Below, in pieces: positions 34,990 through 45,564 of a stretch of DNA of 64,000 nt. The notes beneath the pieces are model-generated. The model was not told where the DNA came from and ran no database searches. It was given only the letters and a program-made list of their open reading frames with translations. The position numbers and the translations under genes were made by a program. Source of the DNA: Yoonia sp. R2331 (lineage in GTDB: Bacteria > Pseudomonadota > Alphaproteobacteria > Rhodobacterales > Rhodobacteraceae); contig NZ_JBGCUN010000001.1 in assembly GCF_041103235.1 (NCBI RefSeq), forward strand, positions 1,054,001-1,118,000, given 5' to 3'. The first letter of the stretch is position 1. Each line of letters opens with the position of its first letter.

Positions 34990-37098
34990 ATGGAAACCAT
35001 CATCCTCTTTGCCCCGCTGGTGGGCGCGCTGATTGCAGGCTTTGGCTGGAAGATCATGGGCGAGACAGCCGCCCAGTGGCTGACAACCTCGCTGTTGTTC
35101 CTGTCGGCTTTTTTGTCGTGGATCGTCTTTCTGACGTTTGACGGCACAACCGAGAGCATTCAGATCCTGCGTTGGATCGAAAGCGGCACACTCAGCACCG
35201 ATTGGGCCATTCGGATGGACCGATTGACCGCCACGATGCTGATTGTGATCACCACCGTTTCGGCGCTCGTACACCTTTATTCCTTTGGCTACATGGCCCA
35301 TGACGAGAACTTTGGCGAAGGGGTCGCATATAAGGCCCGGTTCTTTGCGTACCTGTCGTTCTTTACCTTTGCGATGCTGATGCTGGTGACAGCTGACAAC
35401 CTTGTGCAGATGTTCTTTGGCTGGGAAGGGGTGGGCGTCGCGTCATACCTGCTGATCGGGTTCTACTACAAGAAACCCAGCGCCAACGCCGCCGCGATCA
35501 AGGCCTTTGTGGTCAACCGGGTCGGTGACTTTGGCTTTGCGCTGGGGATTTTCGGCCTGTTCTATCTGACCGACAGCATCCGCTTTGATGACATCTTTGC
35601 CGCAGCCCCCGAGCTGGCGGAAACCACGCTGACCTTCATGTGGACCGACTGGAATGCCGCCAACCTGCTGGCCTTCCTGCTGTTCGTGGGGGCCATGGGG
35701 AAATCGGCGCAGCTGTTCCTGCACACATGGTTGCCCGACGCGATGGAAGGCCCGACACCGGTGTCCGCGCTGATCCACGCCGCGACCATGGTGACGGCAG
35801 GTGTGTTCCTTGTCTGCCGCATGTCGCCGCTGATGGAATTCGCGCCAGAGACCAAGACATTCATCGTCTATCTGGGGGCCACAACCGCGTTCTTTGCCGC
35901 GACCGTGGGTCTGGTGCAGAACGACATCAAGCGCGTGATCGCCTATTCCACCTGTTCGCAGTTGGGATACATGTTCGTGGCGGCAGGTGTCGGCGTCTAT
36001 TCGGTCGCGATGTTCCACCTTCTGACACACGCGTTCTTCAAGGCGATGCTGTTTCTTGGGGCCGGTTCGGTGATCCACGGGATGCATCACGAACAGGACA
36101 TGCGGAACTATGGCGGGCTGAAAGACAAGATGCCCAAGACGTTCTGGGCCATGATGATCGGCACGCTTGCGATCACCGGGGTCGGCATTCCGCTGCTTTA
36201 CATCGGTTTCCCGGTTGGTTTTGCGGGCTTCGTGTCCAAGGACGCGATCATCGAAAGCGCCTATGCAGCGCATGCGGGCTATGCCTTTTGGATCCTTGTT
36301 CTGGCCGCCGCAATGACCAGTTTCTACAGCTGGCGTCTGATGTTCCTGACCTTCTATGGCACACCACGAGGGGATGCGCATACCCATGAACATGCCCACG
36401 AAAGCCCCAATGTGATGCTGGTTCCACTCGCTGTTCTGGCAGTGGGTGCGATTTTCAGCGGCATGGTGTTCTACAAGCCTTACTTTGGCTCGGACGCGAG
36501 TGTGGGCAAATTCTTTGGCGTGATCGAAGCCAAGGAAGAAGCACATGCCGAGCTGGGCTTTACGTTGATTTCACCGGCCTTTGCTGCGGGTGAAGAGACG
36601 GATGAGCACGGCGACGAACACGGTGCGGAATGGCCTGCCGAGCCGGGCAAGGGCGCCATCTTCAAGCATCCCGACAACCATGTCCTGCACGAGGCGCATC
36701 TGGTGCCCAAGTGGGTCAAGCTAAGCCCGTTCATTGCGATGTTGGCCGGGTTCTTGCTGGCCTATCAGATGTATATCCGGCGGCCCGACTGGCCTGCGAA
36801 ACTGGCCGAAAACCAGCGCCCGCTGTATAACTTCCTGCTCAATAAGTGGTACTTTGACGAGCTTTACGACCTGATCTTTGTGCGGCCCGCCAAGGCGATC
36901 GGCAGCTTCCTGTGGAAGCGCGGCGATCAGGGCACGATCGACGGTGGCATCAACGGTGTGGCAATGGGGATCATCCCGTTCTTCACCAAGCTCGCCGGGC
37001 GCGCGCAGTCTGGCTATCTTTTCACCTATGCATTCGCGATGGTTCTGGGCCTTGCTGTGCTGCTGACCTGGGTTTCTCTGTCCGGGGGATATAACTGA
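34990..37098 (+). CDS. nuoL: NADH-quinone oxidoreductase subunit L
   Basis: NuoL, 702 residues, is the distal antiporter-like proton pump with the long lateral helix. Conserved elements are [19 protein letters not shown] with its Glu, [20 protein letters not shown], and the Lys-containing helices. The chain is longer than the enterobacterial protein (about 610). Extra His/Glu-rich loops occur at [13 protein letters not shown] and [18 protein letters not shown], typical of this bacterial group. The stop overlaps the nuoM start. Confidence 0.97.
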   Translation: METIILFAPLVGALIAGFGWKIMGETAAQWLTTSLLFLSAFLSWIVFLTFDGTTESIQILRWIESGTLSTDWAIRMDRLTATMLIVITTVSALVHLYSFGYMAHDENFGEGVAYKARFFAYLSFFTFAMLMLVTADNLVQMFFGWEGVGVASYLLIGFYYKKPSANAAAIKAFVVNRVGDFGFALGIFGLFYLTDSIRFDDIFAAAPELAETTLTFMWTDWNAANLLAFLLFVGAMGKSAQLFLHTWLPDAMEGPTPVSALIHAATMVTAGVFLVCRMSPLMEFAPETKTFIVYLGATTAFFAATVGLVQNDIKRVIAYSTCSQLGYMFVAAGVGVYSVAMFHLLTHAFFKAMLFLGAGSVIHGMHHEQDMRNYGGLKDKMPKTFWAMMIGTLAITGVGIPLLYIGFPVGFAGFVSKDAIIESAYAAHAGYAFWILVLAAAMTSFYSWRLMFLTFYGTPRGDAHTHEHAHESPNVMLVPLAVLAVGAIFSGMVFYKPYFGSDASVGKFFGVIEAKEEAHAELGFTLISPAFAAGEETDEHGDEHGAEWPAEPGKGAIFKHPDNHVLHEAHLVPKWVKLSPFIAMLAGFLLAYQMYIRRPDWPAKLAENQRPLYNFLLNKWYFDELYDLIFVRPAKAIGSFLWKRGDQGTIDGGINGVAMGIIPFFTKLAGRAQSGYLFTYAFAMVLGLAVLLTWVSLSGGYN

Positions 37099-38639
37099 TG
37101 GGCAACCTCCTTTCGCTCACAACCTTCATTCCGCTGCTGGGGGCGGCCATTCTGGCCATCTTCCTGCGCGGCGATGACGAGGCCGCACAACGCAACGCCA
37201 AATGGGTGGCGCTGGTCGTCACGGGGGCCACGTTCCTTGTGTCGCTGTTCATCTGGTTCGGATTTGATCCGCAGAACACCGGGTTCCAGTTCGTGGAAGA
37301 ACGCGACTGGCTGCTGGGCCTGAAATACAAGATGGGCGTTGACGGGATCAGCGTGCTGTTTGTACTGCTGACCACATTCCTGATGCCGCTGGTGATTGCC
37401 GCCTGTTGGGACGTGAAAACACGGGTCAAGGAATACATGATTGCCTTCCTGATCCTTGAGACGCTGATGCTGGGCGTCTTCATGGCGCTGGATCTGGTGC
37501 TGTTCTACCTGTTCTTCGAGGCCGGGCTGATCCCGATGTTCCTGATTATTGGAATCTGGGGCGGAAAGGACCGCATCTATGCGTCCTTCAAGTTCTTCCT
37601 TTATACCTTCCTTGGCTCTGTGCTGATGCTGGTGGCGATGGTGGCGATGTTCGTGGACGCGGGCACCACTGATATCCCGACGCTGATGACGCATTCCTTT
37701 GGCTCTGAAAGCTTCAGCCTGCTGGGTATCCAGATCATTGGTGGCGCACAGACGCTGATGTGGATTGCGTTCTTCGCAAGCTTCGCCGTCAAGATGCCGA
37801 TGTGGCCAGTGCATACTTGGCTGCCCGATGCACACGTTCAGGCGCCCACCGCAGGTTCGGTCGTGCTGGCAGCAATTCTGTTGAAAATGGGCGGCTACGG
37901 CTTCTTGCGGTTCAGCCTGCCGATGTTCCCCGTTGGGTCTGAGGTGATGGGGCCACTGGTCTTGTCGCTATCCGCCATTGCCATCGTCTACACCTCGCTG
38001 GTCGCGCTGGTGCAGCAGGACATGAAAAAGCTGATTGCTTATTCGTCGGTTGCGCACATGGGTTATGTGACCATGGGCATCTTTGCGGTGAACCAACAGG
38101 GCATCGACGGTGCGATTTTCCAGATGATCAGCCACGGCTTTATCTCGGGCGCGCTGTTCTTGTGTGTCGGTGTGATCTACGACCGGATGCACACGCGCGA
38201 GATTGACGCCTATGGCGGGTTGGTGAACCGGATGCCGGCCTATGCGCTGATCTTCATGTTCTTCACGATGGCGAACGTCGGCCTGCCGGGAACGTCCGGC
38301 TTTATCGGTGAATTCCTGACCCTGATGGGGATTTTCCAGGTCAACACCTGGATCGCGGTGATCGCGACCTCGGGTGTGATCCTGTCGGCGGCCTATGCGC
38401 TTTGGCTTTACCGCCGCGTGGTGATGGGTGATCTGATCAAGGAAAGCCTGAAAACCATTTCCGATATGACCACGCGCGAACGCGCGATCTTTGCGCCGCT
38501 GGTCTTCATGACGCTGCTGCTGGGCGTTTACCCGGCACCTGTGCTGGACACCATCGGGCCAAGCGTGCAGGCGCTGATCGGGCAATATGACATCGCAACC
38601 GCGACCTTTGAGGCCGCGAACCAAGTTGCATCGAACTAA
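37098..38639 (+). CDS. nuoM: NADH-quinone oxidoreductase subunit M
   Basis: NuoM, 513 residues, is the middle antiporter-like subunit. Conserved parts are [20 protein letters not shown] with the pumping Glu, [20 protein letters not shown] with Lys, and [16 protein letters not shown]. The start ATG shares a base with the nuoL stop. nuoN follows after 12 bases. Confidence 0.97.
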   Translation: MGNLLSLTTFIPLLGAAILAIFLRGDDEAAQRNAKWVALVVTGATFLVSLFIWFGFDPQNTGFQFVEERDWLLGLKYKMGVDGISVLFVLLTTFLMPLVIAACWDVKTRVKEYMIAFLILETLMLGVFMALDLVLFYLFFEAGLIPMFLIIGIWGGKDRIYASFKFFLYTFLGSVLMLVAMVAMFVDAGTTDIPTLMTHSFGSESFSLLGIQIIGGAQTLMWIAFFASFAVKMPMWPVHTWLPDAHVQAPTAGSVVLAAILLKMGGYGFLRFSLPMFPVGSEVMGPLVLSLSAIAIVYTSLVALVQQDMKKLIAYSSVAHMGYVTMGIFAVNQQGIDGAIFQMISHGFISGALFLCVGVIYDRMHTREIDAYGGLVNRMPAYALIFMFFTMANVGLPGTSGFIGEFLTLMGIFQVNTWIAVIATSGVILSAAYALWLYRRVVMGDLIKESLKTISDMTTRERAIFAPLVFMTLLLGVYPAPVLDTIGPSVQALIGQYDIATATFEAANQVASN

Positions 38640-38651
38640 GGACGCCGGGCT

Positions 38652-40097
38652 ATGATCTCTGCTGATATCCAAACTGTTCTGCCGGAAATCGTGCTGTCGC
38701 TTTATGCGATGGCGGCGCTGATGGCGGCTGTTTACACGATCAAGGATGGGGCCGCGGCGCTGCTGACATGGGTCACCGCAGGCGTCTTTGTGTTGATGGC
38801 GGTCTGGATCGGCATCAACGGCGAAGGGACCACAACGGCCTTTGGCGGCATGTTCGTCGAGGATGCCTTTGCGCGCTTTGCAAAGATCGTCATCCTGATC
38901 TCTGCCGCGATTGTCTTGCTGATGAGCGAGGGCTATATGGCCCGCCGCGATTTGTTGCGGTTTGAATACCCGCTGTTGGTGGCCCTGGCCGTCGTTGGCA
39001 TGATGGTGATGGTCAGCGCAGGCGACCTGATGGCGCTTTACATGGGGCTGGAACTGCAGTCGCTGTCGCTTTACGTGGTTGCATCGCTGCGCCGCGATAG
39101 CGTGAAGTCGACCGAGGCGGGCTTGAAGTACTTTGTGCTTGGCGCGCTGTCGTCCGGTCTGCTGCTTTATGGCGCATCGCTGACCTATGGCTACGCGGGC
39201 ACGACGCTGTTCTCCGGGATCATTGCGGCGGTCGAAGATGGTGCCTCGCTGGGACTGCTGTTTGGCCTTGTATTCCTTGTCACGGGCTTTGCCTTCAAGG
39301 TCAGCGCGGCCCCGTTCCACATGTGGACGCCGGATGTTTACGAAGGTTCGCCAACACCTGTCACCGCGTTTTTCGCGACGGCGCCCAAGGTGGCTGCGAT
39401 GGCGCTTTTTGCCCGCGTGGTACATGACGCCTTTGGCGGGATCGTCGGCGACTGGCAGCAGATCGTGGCCTTCCTTGCGGTCGTTTCCATGTTCCTTGGT
39501 GCAATCGCTGCCATCGGTCAGCGCGACATCAAGCGCCTGATGGCCTATTCCTCGATCGCGCATATGGGCTTTGCCCTGATGGGGCTCGCGGCTGGCACGG
39601 CTTTGGGTGTGCAGGCGATGCTGATCTACATGGCGATTTATGTGACAATGAATATCGGCACCTTCGCCTTGATCCTGAGCATGGAAAAAGATGGTCGTCC
39701 GGTCACTGACATTCAGGCGCTGCAAAGCTACTCCAAACGTGATCCGCTGATGGCGCTCGTGATGCTTGTGATGATGTTCAGCCTTGCGGGCGTCCCGCCG
39801 ATGCTCGGCTTTTTCGGCAAATTCTACGTGCTGCGTGCCGCCTACGACGCGGGCCTTGGCTGGCTGGCAGTGGCGGGCGTGATCGCATCGGTGATTGGCG
39901 CGTTCTATTACCTGCGCATCGTCTACTACGTCTATTTTGGCGCAGAGAGCGAAGGTACCGACGGTCGCCCGACACCGGTTCTATGGACGGCCGCCGTGGT
40001 CAGTGGCGTGATCGTCGCCGTCGCCTGGCTGCCCGGGATCAACCTTTTCGGGATTGAGCCTGTCGCCGCCGCAGCAGCCGCGACCCTTGTCAACTAG
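38652..40097 (+). CDS. nuoN: NADH-quinone oxidoreductase subunit N
   Basis: NuoN, 481 residues, is the third antiporter-like subunit and closes the nuo set. Conserved parts are [20 protein letters not shown] with Glu, [19 protein letters not shown] with Lys, and [18 protein letters not shown]. The final 44 bases overlap the birA frame. All fourteen complex I genes are therefore present in canonical order. Confidence 0.97.
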   Translation: MISADIQTVLPEIVLSLYAMAALMAAVYTIKDGAAALLTWVTAGVFVLMAVWIGINGEGTTTAFGGMFVEDAFARFAKIVILISAAIVLLMSEGYMARRDLLRFEYPLLVALAVVGMMVMVSAGDLMALYMGLELQSLSLYVVASLRRDSVKSTEAGLKYFVLGALSSGLLLYGASLTYGYAGTTLFSGIIAAVEDGASLGLLFGLVFLVTGFAFKVSAAPFHMWTPDVYEGSPTPVTAFFATAPKVAAMALFARVVHDAFGGIVGDWQQIVAFLAVVSMFLGAIAAIGQRDIKRLMAYSSIAHMGFALMGLAAGTALGVQAMLIYMAIYVTMNIGTFALILSMEKDGRPVTDIQALQSYSKRDPLMALVMLVMMFSLAGVPPMLGFFGKFYVLRAAYDAGLGWLAVAGVIASVIGAFYYLRIVYYVYFGAESEGTDGRPTPVLWTAAVVSGVIVAVAWLPGINLFGIEPVAAAAAATLVN

Positions 40098-40848
40098 ACC
40101 CGACAAGCATCACGACTGGCCGCAAGGCTATCGCTGTCTGGCCTATGATACGCTGGACAGCACAATGGCCGAGGCCGCGCGCCTCGCCCCCGGTATTGAT
40201 GGCCCCACATGGATCACCGCGCGCGCGCAGACCGCCGCACGCGGGCGGCGCGGCCGGGTATGGAAGAACCCAGCGGGCAATCTTGCCGCAACGCTGGTGT
40301 TTCATCCGCTTTGCACGCCGCAGGTCGCAGCACAGCGGTCGTTTGTGGCAGCCAATGCCCTTTTGGAAACGCTGGCGCTTTATGTCGATCGCGGCAAACT
40401 GGCGACGAAATGGCCCAACGATGTGCTGCTGAACGGCGGCAAGGTCGCGGGCATCCTGCTGGAAACCAGCGGGCGTGGTCCCTTTGTGGATTGGCTGTCG
40501 GTGGGAATTGGCGTGAACCTGACAGAGGTGCCAGAAGGCGTCGCAGACGCAAAGTTCCCGCCCGTCAGTCTGGCAAGCGAAGGCGGAGCTACCGTCGATG
40601 CAGATGAATTTCTTGTCTATCTGGCCTGCAACATCGCCACGCAAGAGGGCAAGCTGGATCGCTTCGGCTTTGACAAGATCCGCACCGACTGGCTGAAACA
40701 CGCGGCCAAGCTGGGCGAGACGATCACCGCTTTGCAAGGCGCAGAGATGATCCAGGGCATTTTCGATACCATTGATGCGGATGGCAATTTAGTGCTGATC
40801 ACCGCAAAAGGCCCGCGCAAGATTGCAGCGGCCGATATCCATTTCTAA
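40054..40848 (+). CDS. birA: biotin--[acetyl-CoA-carboxylase] ligase
   Basis: The ligase activates biotin as biotinyl-AMP and attaches it to carrier lysines such as that of MccA. The protein has the catalytic domain only, with no DNA-binding N-terminus. The biotin/ATP loop is [21 protein letters not shown], followed by [20 protein letters not shown] and VGIGVNL. No ATG is available. TTG at 40054 (264 residues, overlapping nuoN by 44 bases) and TTG at 40087 (253 residues) are both possible and neither has a strong ribosome-binding site. The overlap suggests expression from the nuo transcript. Confidence 0.9.
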   Translation: MSLSPPQQPRPLSTRPDKHHDWPQGYRCLAYDTLDSTMAEAARLAPGIDGPTWITARAQTAARGRRGRVWKNPAGNLAATLVFHPLCTPQVAAQRSFVAANALLETLALYVDRGKLATKWPNDVLLNGGKVAGILLETSGRGPFVDWLSVGIGVNLTEVPEGVADAKFPPVSLASEGGATVDADEFLVYLACNIATQEGKLDRFGFDKIRTDWLKHAAKLGETITALQGAEMIQGIFDTIDADGNLVLITAKGPRKIAAADIHF

Positions 40849-40860
40849 GGGGGGCAGGGG

Positions 40861-41637
40861 ATGCTTCTGGCGATTGACTGCGGCAACACCAACACGGTCT
40901 TTTCCATCCTGGATGGCGACACAGAGATTGCGACCTGGCGCACCAGTACCGAGTGGCAGCGCACGGCGGACCAATACTATGTCTGGCTGTCGTCGCTGAT
41001 GCGGTTTCAAAAGCTTGAAGGCATCATGATTGACGAGGTGATCGTCAGTTCCACCGTGCCGCGTGTGGTCTTCAACCTGCGGGTCCTGTCCGACCGCTAT
41101 TTCAATTGCCGCCCCATTGTTGTGGGCAAGCCTGAATGCGCGCTGCCGGTTGAACCTCGGGTGGATGCAGGCACTGCCGTTGGCCCGGATCGTCTGGTCA
41201 ATACTGCCGGTGCCTTTGACCGCCACGGTGGCAACTTGATCGTGGTCGATTTTGGCACTGCGACGACCTTTGATGTGGTGGACGATGACGGAGCCTATAT
41301 CGGCGGCGTCATTGCGCCCGGTGTGAACCTGTCGCTTGAGGCGCTGCACAATGCCGCCGCCGCCCTGCCGCATGTCGATATCAGCAAGCCGCAGTCGGTG
41401 ATTGGCACCAACACAGTGGCTTGTATGCAGTCAGGTGTCTTTTGGGGTTACATCGGACTGGTGCGCGAGATATGCGCACGGATCAAAGCCGAACGCGGGC
41501 GCGAGATGAAGGTGATCTCGACCGGTGGGTTGGCGCCACTTTTTCAACAGTCCGAGGCCTTGTTTGATGCCTTTGAGGACGATCTGACGATGCACGGTCT
41601 GACCGTCATCCACCGCTATAACAAGGACATCGCATGA
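40861..41637 (+). CDS. coaX: type III pantothenate kinase
   Basis: CoaX phosphorylates pantothenate in the first step of coenzyme A synthesis and, unlike CoaA, is not feedback-inhibited. The 258-residue ASKHA-fold protein shows the phosphate loop DCGNTNTVF (residues 6-14), the GPDRLVN substrate segment, DFGTATTFD and the Gly-rich STGGLAPLF. The start follows birA by 12 bases with GGGGCAGGGG upstream, and the stop overlaps the RNase J start (ATGA). The birA-coaX-rnj order is common in alphaproteobacteria. Confidence 0.95.
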   Translation: MLLAIDCGNTNTVFSILDGDTEIATWRTSTEWQRTADQYYVWLSSLMRFQKLEGIMIDEVIVSSTVPRVVFNLRVLSDRYFNCRPIVVGKPECALPVEPRVDAGTAVGPDRLVNTAGAFDRHGGNLIVVDFGTATTFDVVDDDGAYIGGVIAPGVNLSLEALHNAAAALPHVDISKPQSVIGTNTVACMQSGVFWGYIGLVREICARIKAERGREMKVISTGGLAPLFQQSEALFDAFEDDLTMHGLTVIHRYNKDIA

Positions 41638-43313
41638 GTGCTGCGAAAGCCAATGACCGCCTGATTTATCTGCCCCTTGGTGGGGCGGGTGAAATTGGCA
41701 TGAACGCCTATGTTTATGGCTATGGCAAACCCGGCAAAGAACGGTTGATCGTGGTCGATCTGGGCGTGACCTTTCCTGATATGGACGGCACACCGGGGGT
41801 TGATCTGATCCTGCCCGATATTGCTTGGTTGAAGGAACGCAAGGCCCAGATCGAGGGCATCTTCATCACCCACGCGCACGAAGACCACGTCGGCGCCATC
41901 GGACATTATTGGGAAGACCTTGGCGCGCCTGTCTATGCGCGCAAGTTCACCGCCAATATCGCCCGACGCAAACTGTCCGAACACGGACATCCTGACAGTG
42001 TCGTCAGCGTTGTGGACGTCTGGCCGCAGGTAATTGATTGCGGCCCGTTCAAGGTGGGGTATCTGCCGATCAGCCACTCAATCCCCGAAAGCGCGGGCCT
42101 TGTGATCGACAGTCCAGAAGGGCGGTTACTGCATACGGGCGACTTCAAGATCGACACCACGCCGGTGGTGGGGGACCCCTTTGACCGGGACCTCTGGGCA
42201 GATGTTTCCAAGGATGGGGTCAAGGCGCTGATCTGTGACAGCACCAATATCTTTTCCCCACACGCAGGCCGGTCCGAAGCCTCAATCGCGGATGAGGTCG
42301 AAGGCCTGATGCGCGATGCACCGGGCATGGTGGTGGCGACCACCTTTGCGTCGAACATTGCACGACTGAAGACACTGGCCACGGCAGCCCACGAGGCGGG
42401 TCGTACCGTTTGCCTTTTGGGCCGTGCGATGCGACGGATGACCGAAGCGGCGGTAGAAACCGGTTTGTTGACCGGCTTTCCACCGACGGTTGGGCCAGAG
42501 GATGCGCAAAGCATTCCGCGCGAAAACTTGATGCTTCTGGTCACAGGATCGCAGGGTGAACGACGCGCGGCCTCTGCCCAATTGGCGAATGGGTCCTATC
42601 TGGGGCTGAAAATGAAGGAAGGTGACACCTTCCTGTTCTCGTCCAAGACGATCCCCGGCAATGAACGCGGCGTGATCCGGATTATGAACCAGTTTTCCGA
42701 ACTGGGCGTGGATGTGGTGGACGACGCGGGTGGCAAATACCACGTGTCTGGTCATGCCAACCGGCCCGATCTGGAAGAGATGCACCGCATCGTGAAACCA
42801 CAGATACTGATCCCGATGCATGGCGAACACCGGCACTTGCGCGAACATGTCAAGGTGGGTGCGGCAAACGGGTTGTCAGGTATCGTGGCCGTCAACGGGA
42901 TGATGGTTGACCTGTCAGGCAATCAGCCCACCGTCGCCGAATACATCGACACGGGCCGCACCTATCTGGATGGTTCGGTGCAAATCGGTGCAATGGACGG
43001 GATCGTGCGCGAACGCATCAAGATGGCGCTGAACGGCCATATTGTGGTGACGCTGATCATTGACGAAAACGATGAACCGCTTGGTGATCCGTGGGTCGAA
43101 CTGGCCGGTCTGGCCGAGACGGGGACGTCAAATGCGGCCTTGGTCGAGGTGATCGAAGAAGACCTCAGCCAGTTTGTGAACCGCGCCAATGCCAAAACGC
43201 TGCGTGATGACGTGAAGCTTGAAAAAGAGCTGAAGTCGATCACCCGGCGCAGCGCCCAGGGCGAGATCGGCAAGAAGCCGGAGGTCACCGTGATCGTCAG
43301 CCGTCTCAGCTAG
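41634..43313 (+). CDS. rnj: ribonuclease J
   Basis: A 559-residue metallo-beta-lactamase/beta-CASP ribonuclease with 5'-exonuclease and possibly endonuclease activity in rRNA maturation and mRNA decay. The zinc motif HAHEDH is at residues 80-85, with further ligands in ISHSIPES, HTGDFKID and the beta-CASP HVSGHANRPDL. The C-terminal domain is complete. ATGA coupling to coaX. Alphaproteobacteria use RNase J with RNase E, consistent with the host group. Confidence 0.93.
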   Translation: MSAAKANDRLIYLPLGGAGEIGMNAYVYGYGKPGKERLIVVDLGVTFPDMDGTPGVDLILPDIAWLKERKAQIEGIFITHAHEDHVGAIGHYWEDLGAPVYARKFTANIARRKLSEHGHPDSVVSVVDVWPQVIDCGPFKVGYLPISHSIPESAGLVIDSPEGRLLHTGDFKIDTTPVVGDPFDRDLWADVSKDGVKALICDSTNIFSPHAGRSEASIADEVEGLMRDAPGMVVATTFASNIARLKTLATAAHEAGRTVCLLGRAMRRMTEAAVETGLLTGFPPTVGPEDAQSIPRENLMLLVTGSQGERRAASAQLANGSYLGLKMKEGDTFLFSSKTIPGNERGVIRIMNQFSELGVDVVDDAGGKYHVSGHANRPDLEEMHRIVKPQILIPMHGEHRHLREHVKVGAANGLSGIVAVNGMMVDLSGNQPTVAEYIDTGRTYLDGSVQIGAMDGIVRERIKMALNGHIVVTLIIDENDEPLGDPWVELAGLAETGTSNAALVEVIEEDLSQFVNRANAKTLRDDVKLEKELKSITRRSAQGEIGKKPEVTVIVSRLS

Positions 43314-43350
43314 CGCCCGACTATTCGTCGAATAATCGTGGTCCCGCTGC

Positions 43351-43980
43351 CTAGCCGTTGCACATCCAAAGGCCACCGCCCACGGCGACCACGCTCAGCG
43401 CAGTGGCTGACAGCCCCATGGGGGTGGTCACCGCAGCGGCGAGCGCGGCTGATCCCAATTCCTCGGCCTTGTCTTGCAAGACGTCGCGGCCCAGCGTCAT
43501 GATCATCACGCCAGACGCATGCGCCATAACCGCGCTGTCGGGATCGGGTTCGGCATAAAGCATCAGAGCCATGCGATTGGTCAGCCCAACGATGTCATCT
43601 GCCGCGCCGTTGATTTGCTGGCAAGTTGACACCGCACAGCGCCCGCGAAAGTTGCGCTGCCCTGGCACCAAAAGCCAGCCGGTCTGTGCATCACCCTCTG
43701 CCAGACAATAGCCGTCGGTATTGGGCAGGCCTTCGATGCCAGCCATGAAATCAAGTGTGACATCGCTGGTGCAGGTGGGCAGGGTGCCGGTCAACGCATT
43801 CAGGCTGCGACGCGGCCATGACAGCATATTCTCGCGGATCGTAGCACCGTCGCCATAAAGATCAGTGTTGACCACAACGTCCATCGCGTTGACGCGCACG
43901 GTGCAATCGTCAGCCAATGCCGGTGTGCTGGCGCAAATGGCCAGCACCGCCGCAATCGCCTTATGCTTTGGCCCGTTCAT
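43351..43980 (-). CDS. exported cysteine-containing protein of unknown function
   Basis: A 209-residue protein with a cleavable signal peptide (about residues 1-23, ending TPALA then DDCTV). The mature part contains about six cysteines, including the DDCTV start, PTCTSDV, DGYCLAEG and RCAVSTCQ, which suggests disulfides in the periplasm. A hydrophobic C-terminal region (about 178-205, rich in Ala/Val/Gly) ends GGGLWMCNG and might be membrane-associated. The first 20 bases overlap the 3' end of rhlE, so it follows the helicase on the same transcript. No family recognised. Confidence 0.65.
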   Translation of the reverse strand: MNGPKHKAIAAVLAICASTPALADDCTVRVNAMDVVVNTDLYGDGATIRENMLSWPRRSLNALTGTLPTCTSDVTLDFMAGIEGLPNTDGYCLAEGDAQTGWLLVPGQRNFRGRCAVSTCQQINGAADDIVGLTNRMALMLYAEPDPDSAVMAHASGVMIMTLGRDVLQDKAEELGSAALAAAVTTPMGLSATALSVVAVGGGLWMCNG

Positions 43981-45427
43981 CAAAGCTGAGCGCGATGAAG
44001 GCTGGGGTATCATCGCCCATGCCCACGATCTTTTCGTGCTGTTTGCCGCCACCGTCACCCTTCTTGCCGCCGCGATTACGGCCACCGCGCTGGCGCGGTT
44101 CGCGCTGCGGTTTATCCTTGGACGTATCCGTAGTCTCGGCAGATTTGGGCTCGTCCGTTTGCGGGGCCTCTGCTACGGGTGCTGCGTCAACCTCTTCACG
44201 CGGCTTGCGCGAGCGGGTGCGGCGTGGCTTGTCTTCACGCACAGGGGCATCTTCTTCGGGCTTGGCACCACCTTTGCTGGGCATAGGATCGTCCAGCCGG
44301 GGAATTTCGTGGTTCACCAGCCGTTCAACGTCAGCAAGGTTCTTTTCGTCGCGCGGATTGCAGATCATGATCGCAACGCCAGAGCGGCCAGCGCGGCCCG
44401 TGCGACCAATGCGGTGCACGTAGTCCTCAGCGTGGCTGGGCACATCAAAGTTGAACACGTGGCTCACGGCCGGAATATCCAGACCCCGCGCCGCCACGTC
44501 AGAGGCCACAAGAAAACGCAGGCGATTTTCGCGGAAACCATCCAGTGTCCGCGTCCGCACGCTTTGGTCCAGATCACCGTGGATCGCACCGGCATCGTAG
44601 CCGTATTTCTTCAATGATTTCGAAACGATATCCACATCCGACTTGCGGTTGCAGAAGATGATCGCGTTTGAACACGCCTCGCCCTCGGCATCAATCAGCG
44701 CACGCAACAGCTTGCGCTTTTCGCTGTCGGCACGGTCACGGCGCGAGCCTTTGAACATCACAACGCCCTGTTTGATGTTCTCGTTCGTGGTTGCCGCGCG
44801 GGCGACCTCAATCTTGACCGGGGCAGAAAGGAAGGTATTGGTGATCCGCTCAATCTCGGGCGCCATGGTGGCCGAGAAGAACAGGGTCTGGCGGGTGAAG
44901 GGCGTCTTTTTGAAGATCTCTTCGATATCCGGAATAAAACCCATATCAAGCATCCGGTCGGCTTCGTCCACCACCATGACCTTGACGTCTGACAGGATCA
45001 GCTTGCCACGTTCAAAATGGTCCAGCAGTCGGCCCGGTGTGGCGATCAGCACATCGACGCCTTTGTCGATCAGCAGGTCCTGTTCCTTGAACGAGGTGCC
45101 ACCGATCAGCAGCGCCTTGGTCAGCTTGGTGTACTTGGCATATGTATCAAAGTTTTCAGCAACTTGTGCGGCCAGCTCGCGGGTGGGGGCCAGCACAAGG
45201 CTGCGCGGCATCCGTGCGCGGGCGCGGCCCCGGCCCAACAATGTGATCATCGGCAGGGTAAAGGCCGCCGTCTTTCCGGTGCCGGTCTGTGCGATGCCCA
45301 ACACGTCTTTGCCTTCGAGAGCGGGTGGAATGGCACCGCCCTGAATCGGGGTCGGCGTGTCATAGCCCGTTTCGTCGATGGCTTTCAGAACCTTTTTGTC
45401 GAGGTTCAGATCAGAGAATTTTGTCAT
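43961..45427 (-). CDS. rhlE: DEAD-box ATP-dependent RNA helicase, RhlE type
   Basis: A 488-residue DEAD-box helicase. It has the Q motif (FSDLNL and TPTPIQ), Walker A AQTGTGKT at 46-53, VDEADRML, FFSATM, and the C-terminal motifs ARGLDIPAVSHVFNFD and HRIGRTGRAG. The last 100 residues are a charged, disordered tail with Arg/Gly-rich REPRQRGGRNRGGKK that binds RNA. It remodels structured RNA in ribosome assembly, mRNA decay or cold adaptation. A perfect hairpin lies in its leader 15 bases before the start codon. Confidence 0.94.
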   Translation of the reverse strand: MTKFSDLNLDKKVLKAIDETGYDTPTPIQGGAIPPALEGKDVLGIAQTGTGKTAAFTLPMITLLGRGRARARMPRSLVLAPTRELAAQVAENFDTYAKYTKLTKALLIGGTSFKEQDLLIDKGVDVLIATPGRLLDHFERGKLILSDVKVMVVDEADRMLDMGFIPDIEEIFKKTPFTRQTLFFSATMAPEIERITNTFLSAPVKIEVARAATTNENIKQGVVMFKGSRRDRADSEKRKLLRALIDAEGEACSNAIIFCNRKSDVDIVSKSLKKYGYDAGAIHGDLDQSVRTRTLDGFRENRLRFLVASDVAARGLDIPAVSHVFNFDVPSHAEDYVHRIGRTGRAGRSGVAIMICNPRDEKNLADVERLVNHEIPRLDDPMPSKGGAKPEEDAPVREDKPRRTRSRKPREEVDAAPVAEAPQTDEPKSAETTDTSKDKPQREPRQRGGRNRGGKKGDGGGKQHEKIVGMGDDTPAFIALSFDERAKA

Positions 45428-45442
45428 GTAGCCCTTTCAAGT

Positions 45443-45465
45443 CTTGCGGCTTTATTGGCCGCAAG
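45443..45465. promoter_or_regulatory. perfect 8-bp hairpin in the rhlE leader
   Basis: CTTGCGGC (45443-45450) and GCCGCAAG (45458-45465) flank a seven-base A/T-rich loop. On the rhlE mRNA the hairpin ends 15 bases before the ATG, next to the GAAAGGG ribosome-binding site. Helicase mRNAs are often controlled through leader structure, so this may be an autoregulatory or cold-responsive element. Confidence 0.45.
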
Positions 45466-45505
45466 ATTGCGCGGCCCGCTGGACCGGATTGTCCAAGCGT
45501 TCGAC

Positions 45506-45564
45506 AAAAAAGCCCCTACGCCCTTCTTTCAGAAAGGTCAAGGAAACCTGCCGGTTCAGGGGCT
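45506..45564 (-). terminator. probable terminator downstream of the 45564 gene
   Basis: On the minus strand, AGCCCCT (45564-45558) overlaps the stop codon of the upstream gene and pairs with AGGGGCT (45517-45511), which is followed directly by a run of T (45511-45506). The loop is about 40 bases and holds a smaller hairpin. The T-run after a GC stem fits an intrinsic terminator. Confidence 0.45.

Noticed and set aside
37968-39725. 585-codon open frame antisense to nuoM and nuoN
   Set aside because: It is again a codon-bias shadow, highly enriched in His, Arg and Gln, with no family match, spanning two confirmed genes.
43322-43334. TATTCG-T-CGAATA dyad between the convergent RNase J and 43351 genes
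   Set aside because: It is too short and A+T-rich for a convincing bidirectional terminator, and no T-run follows.
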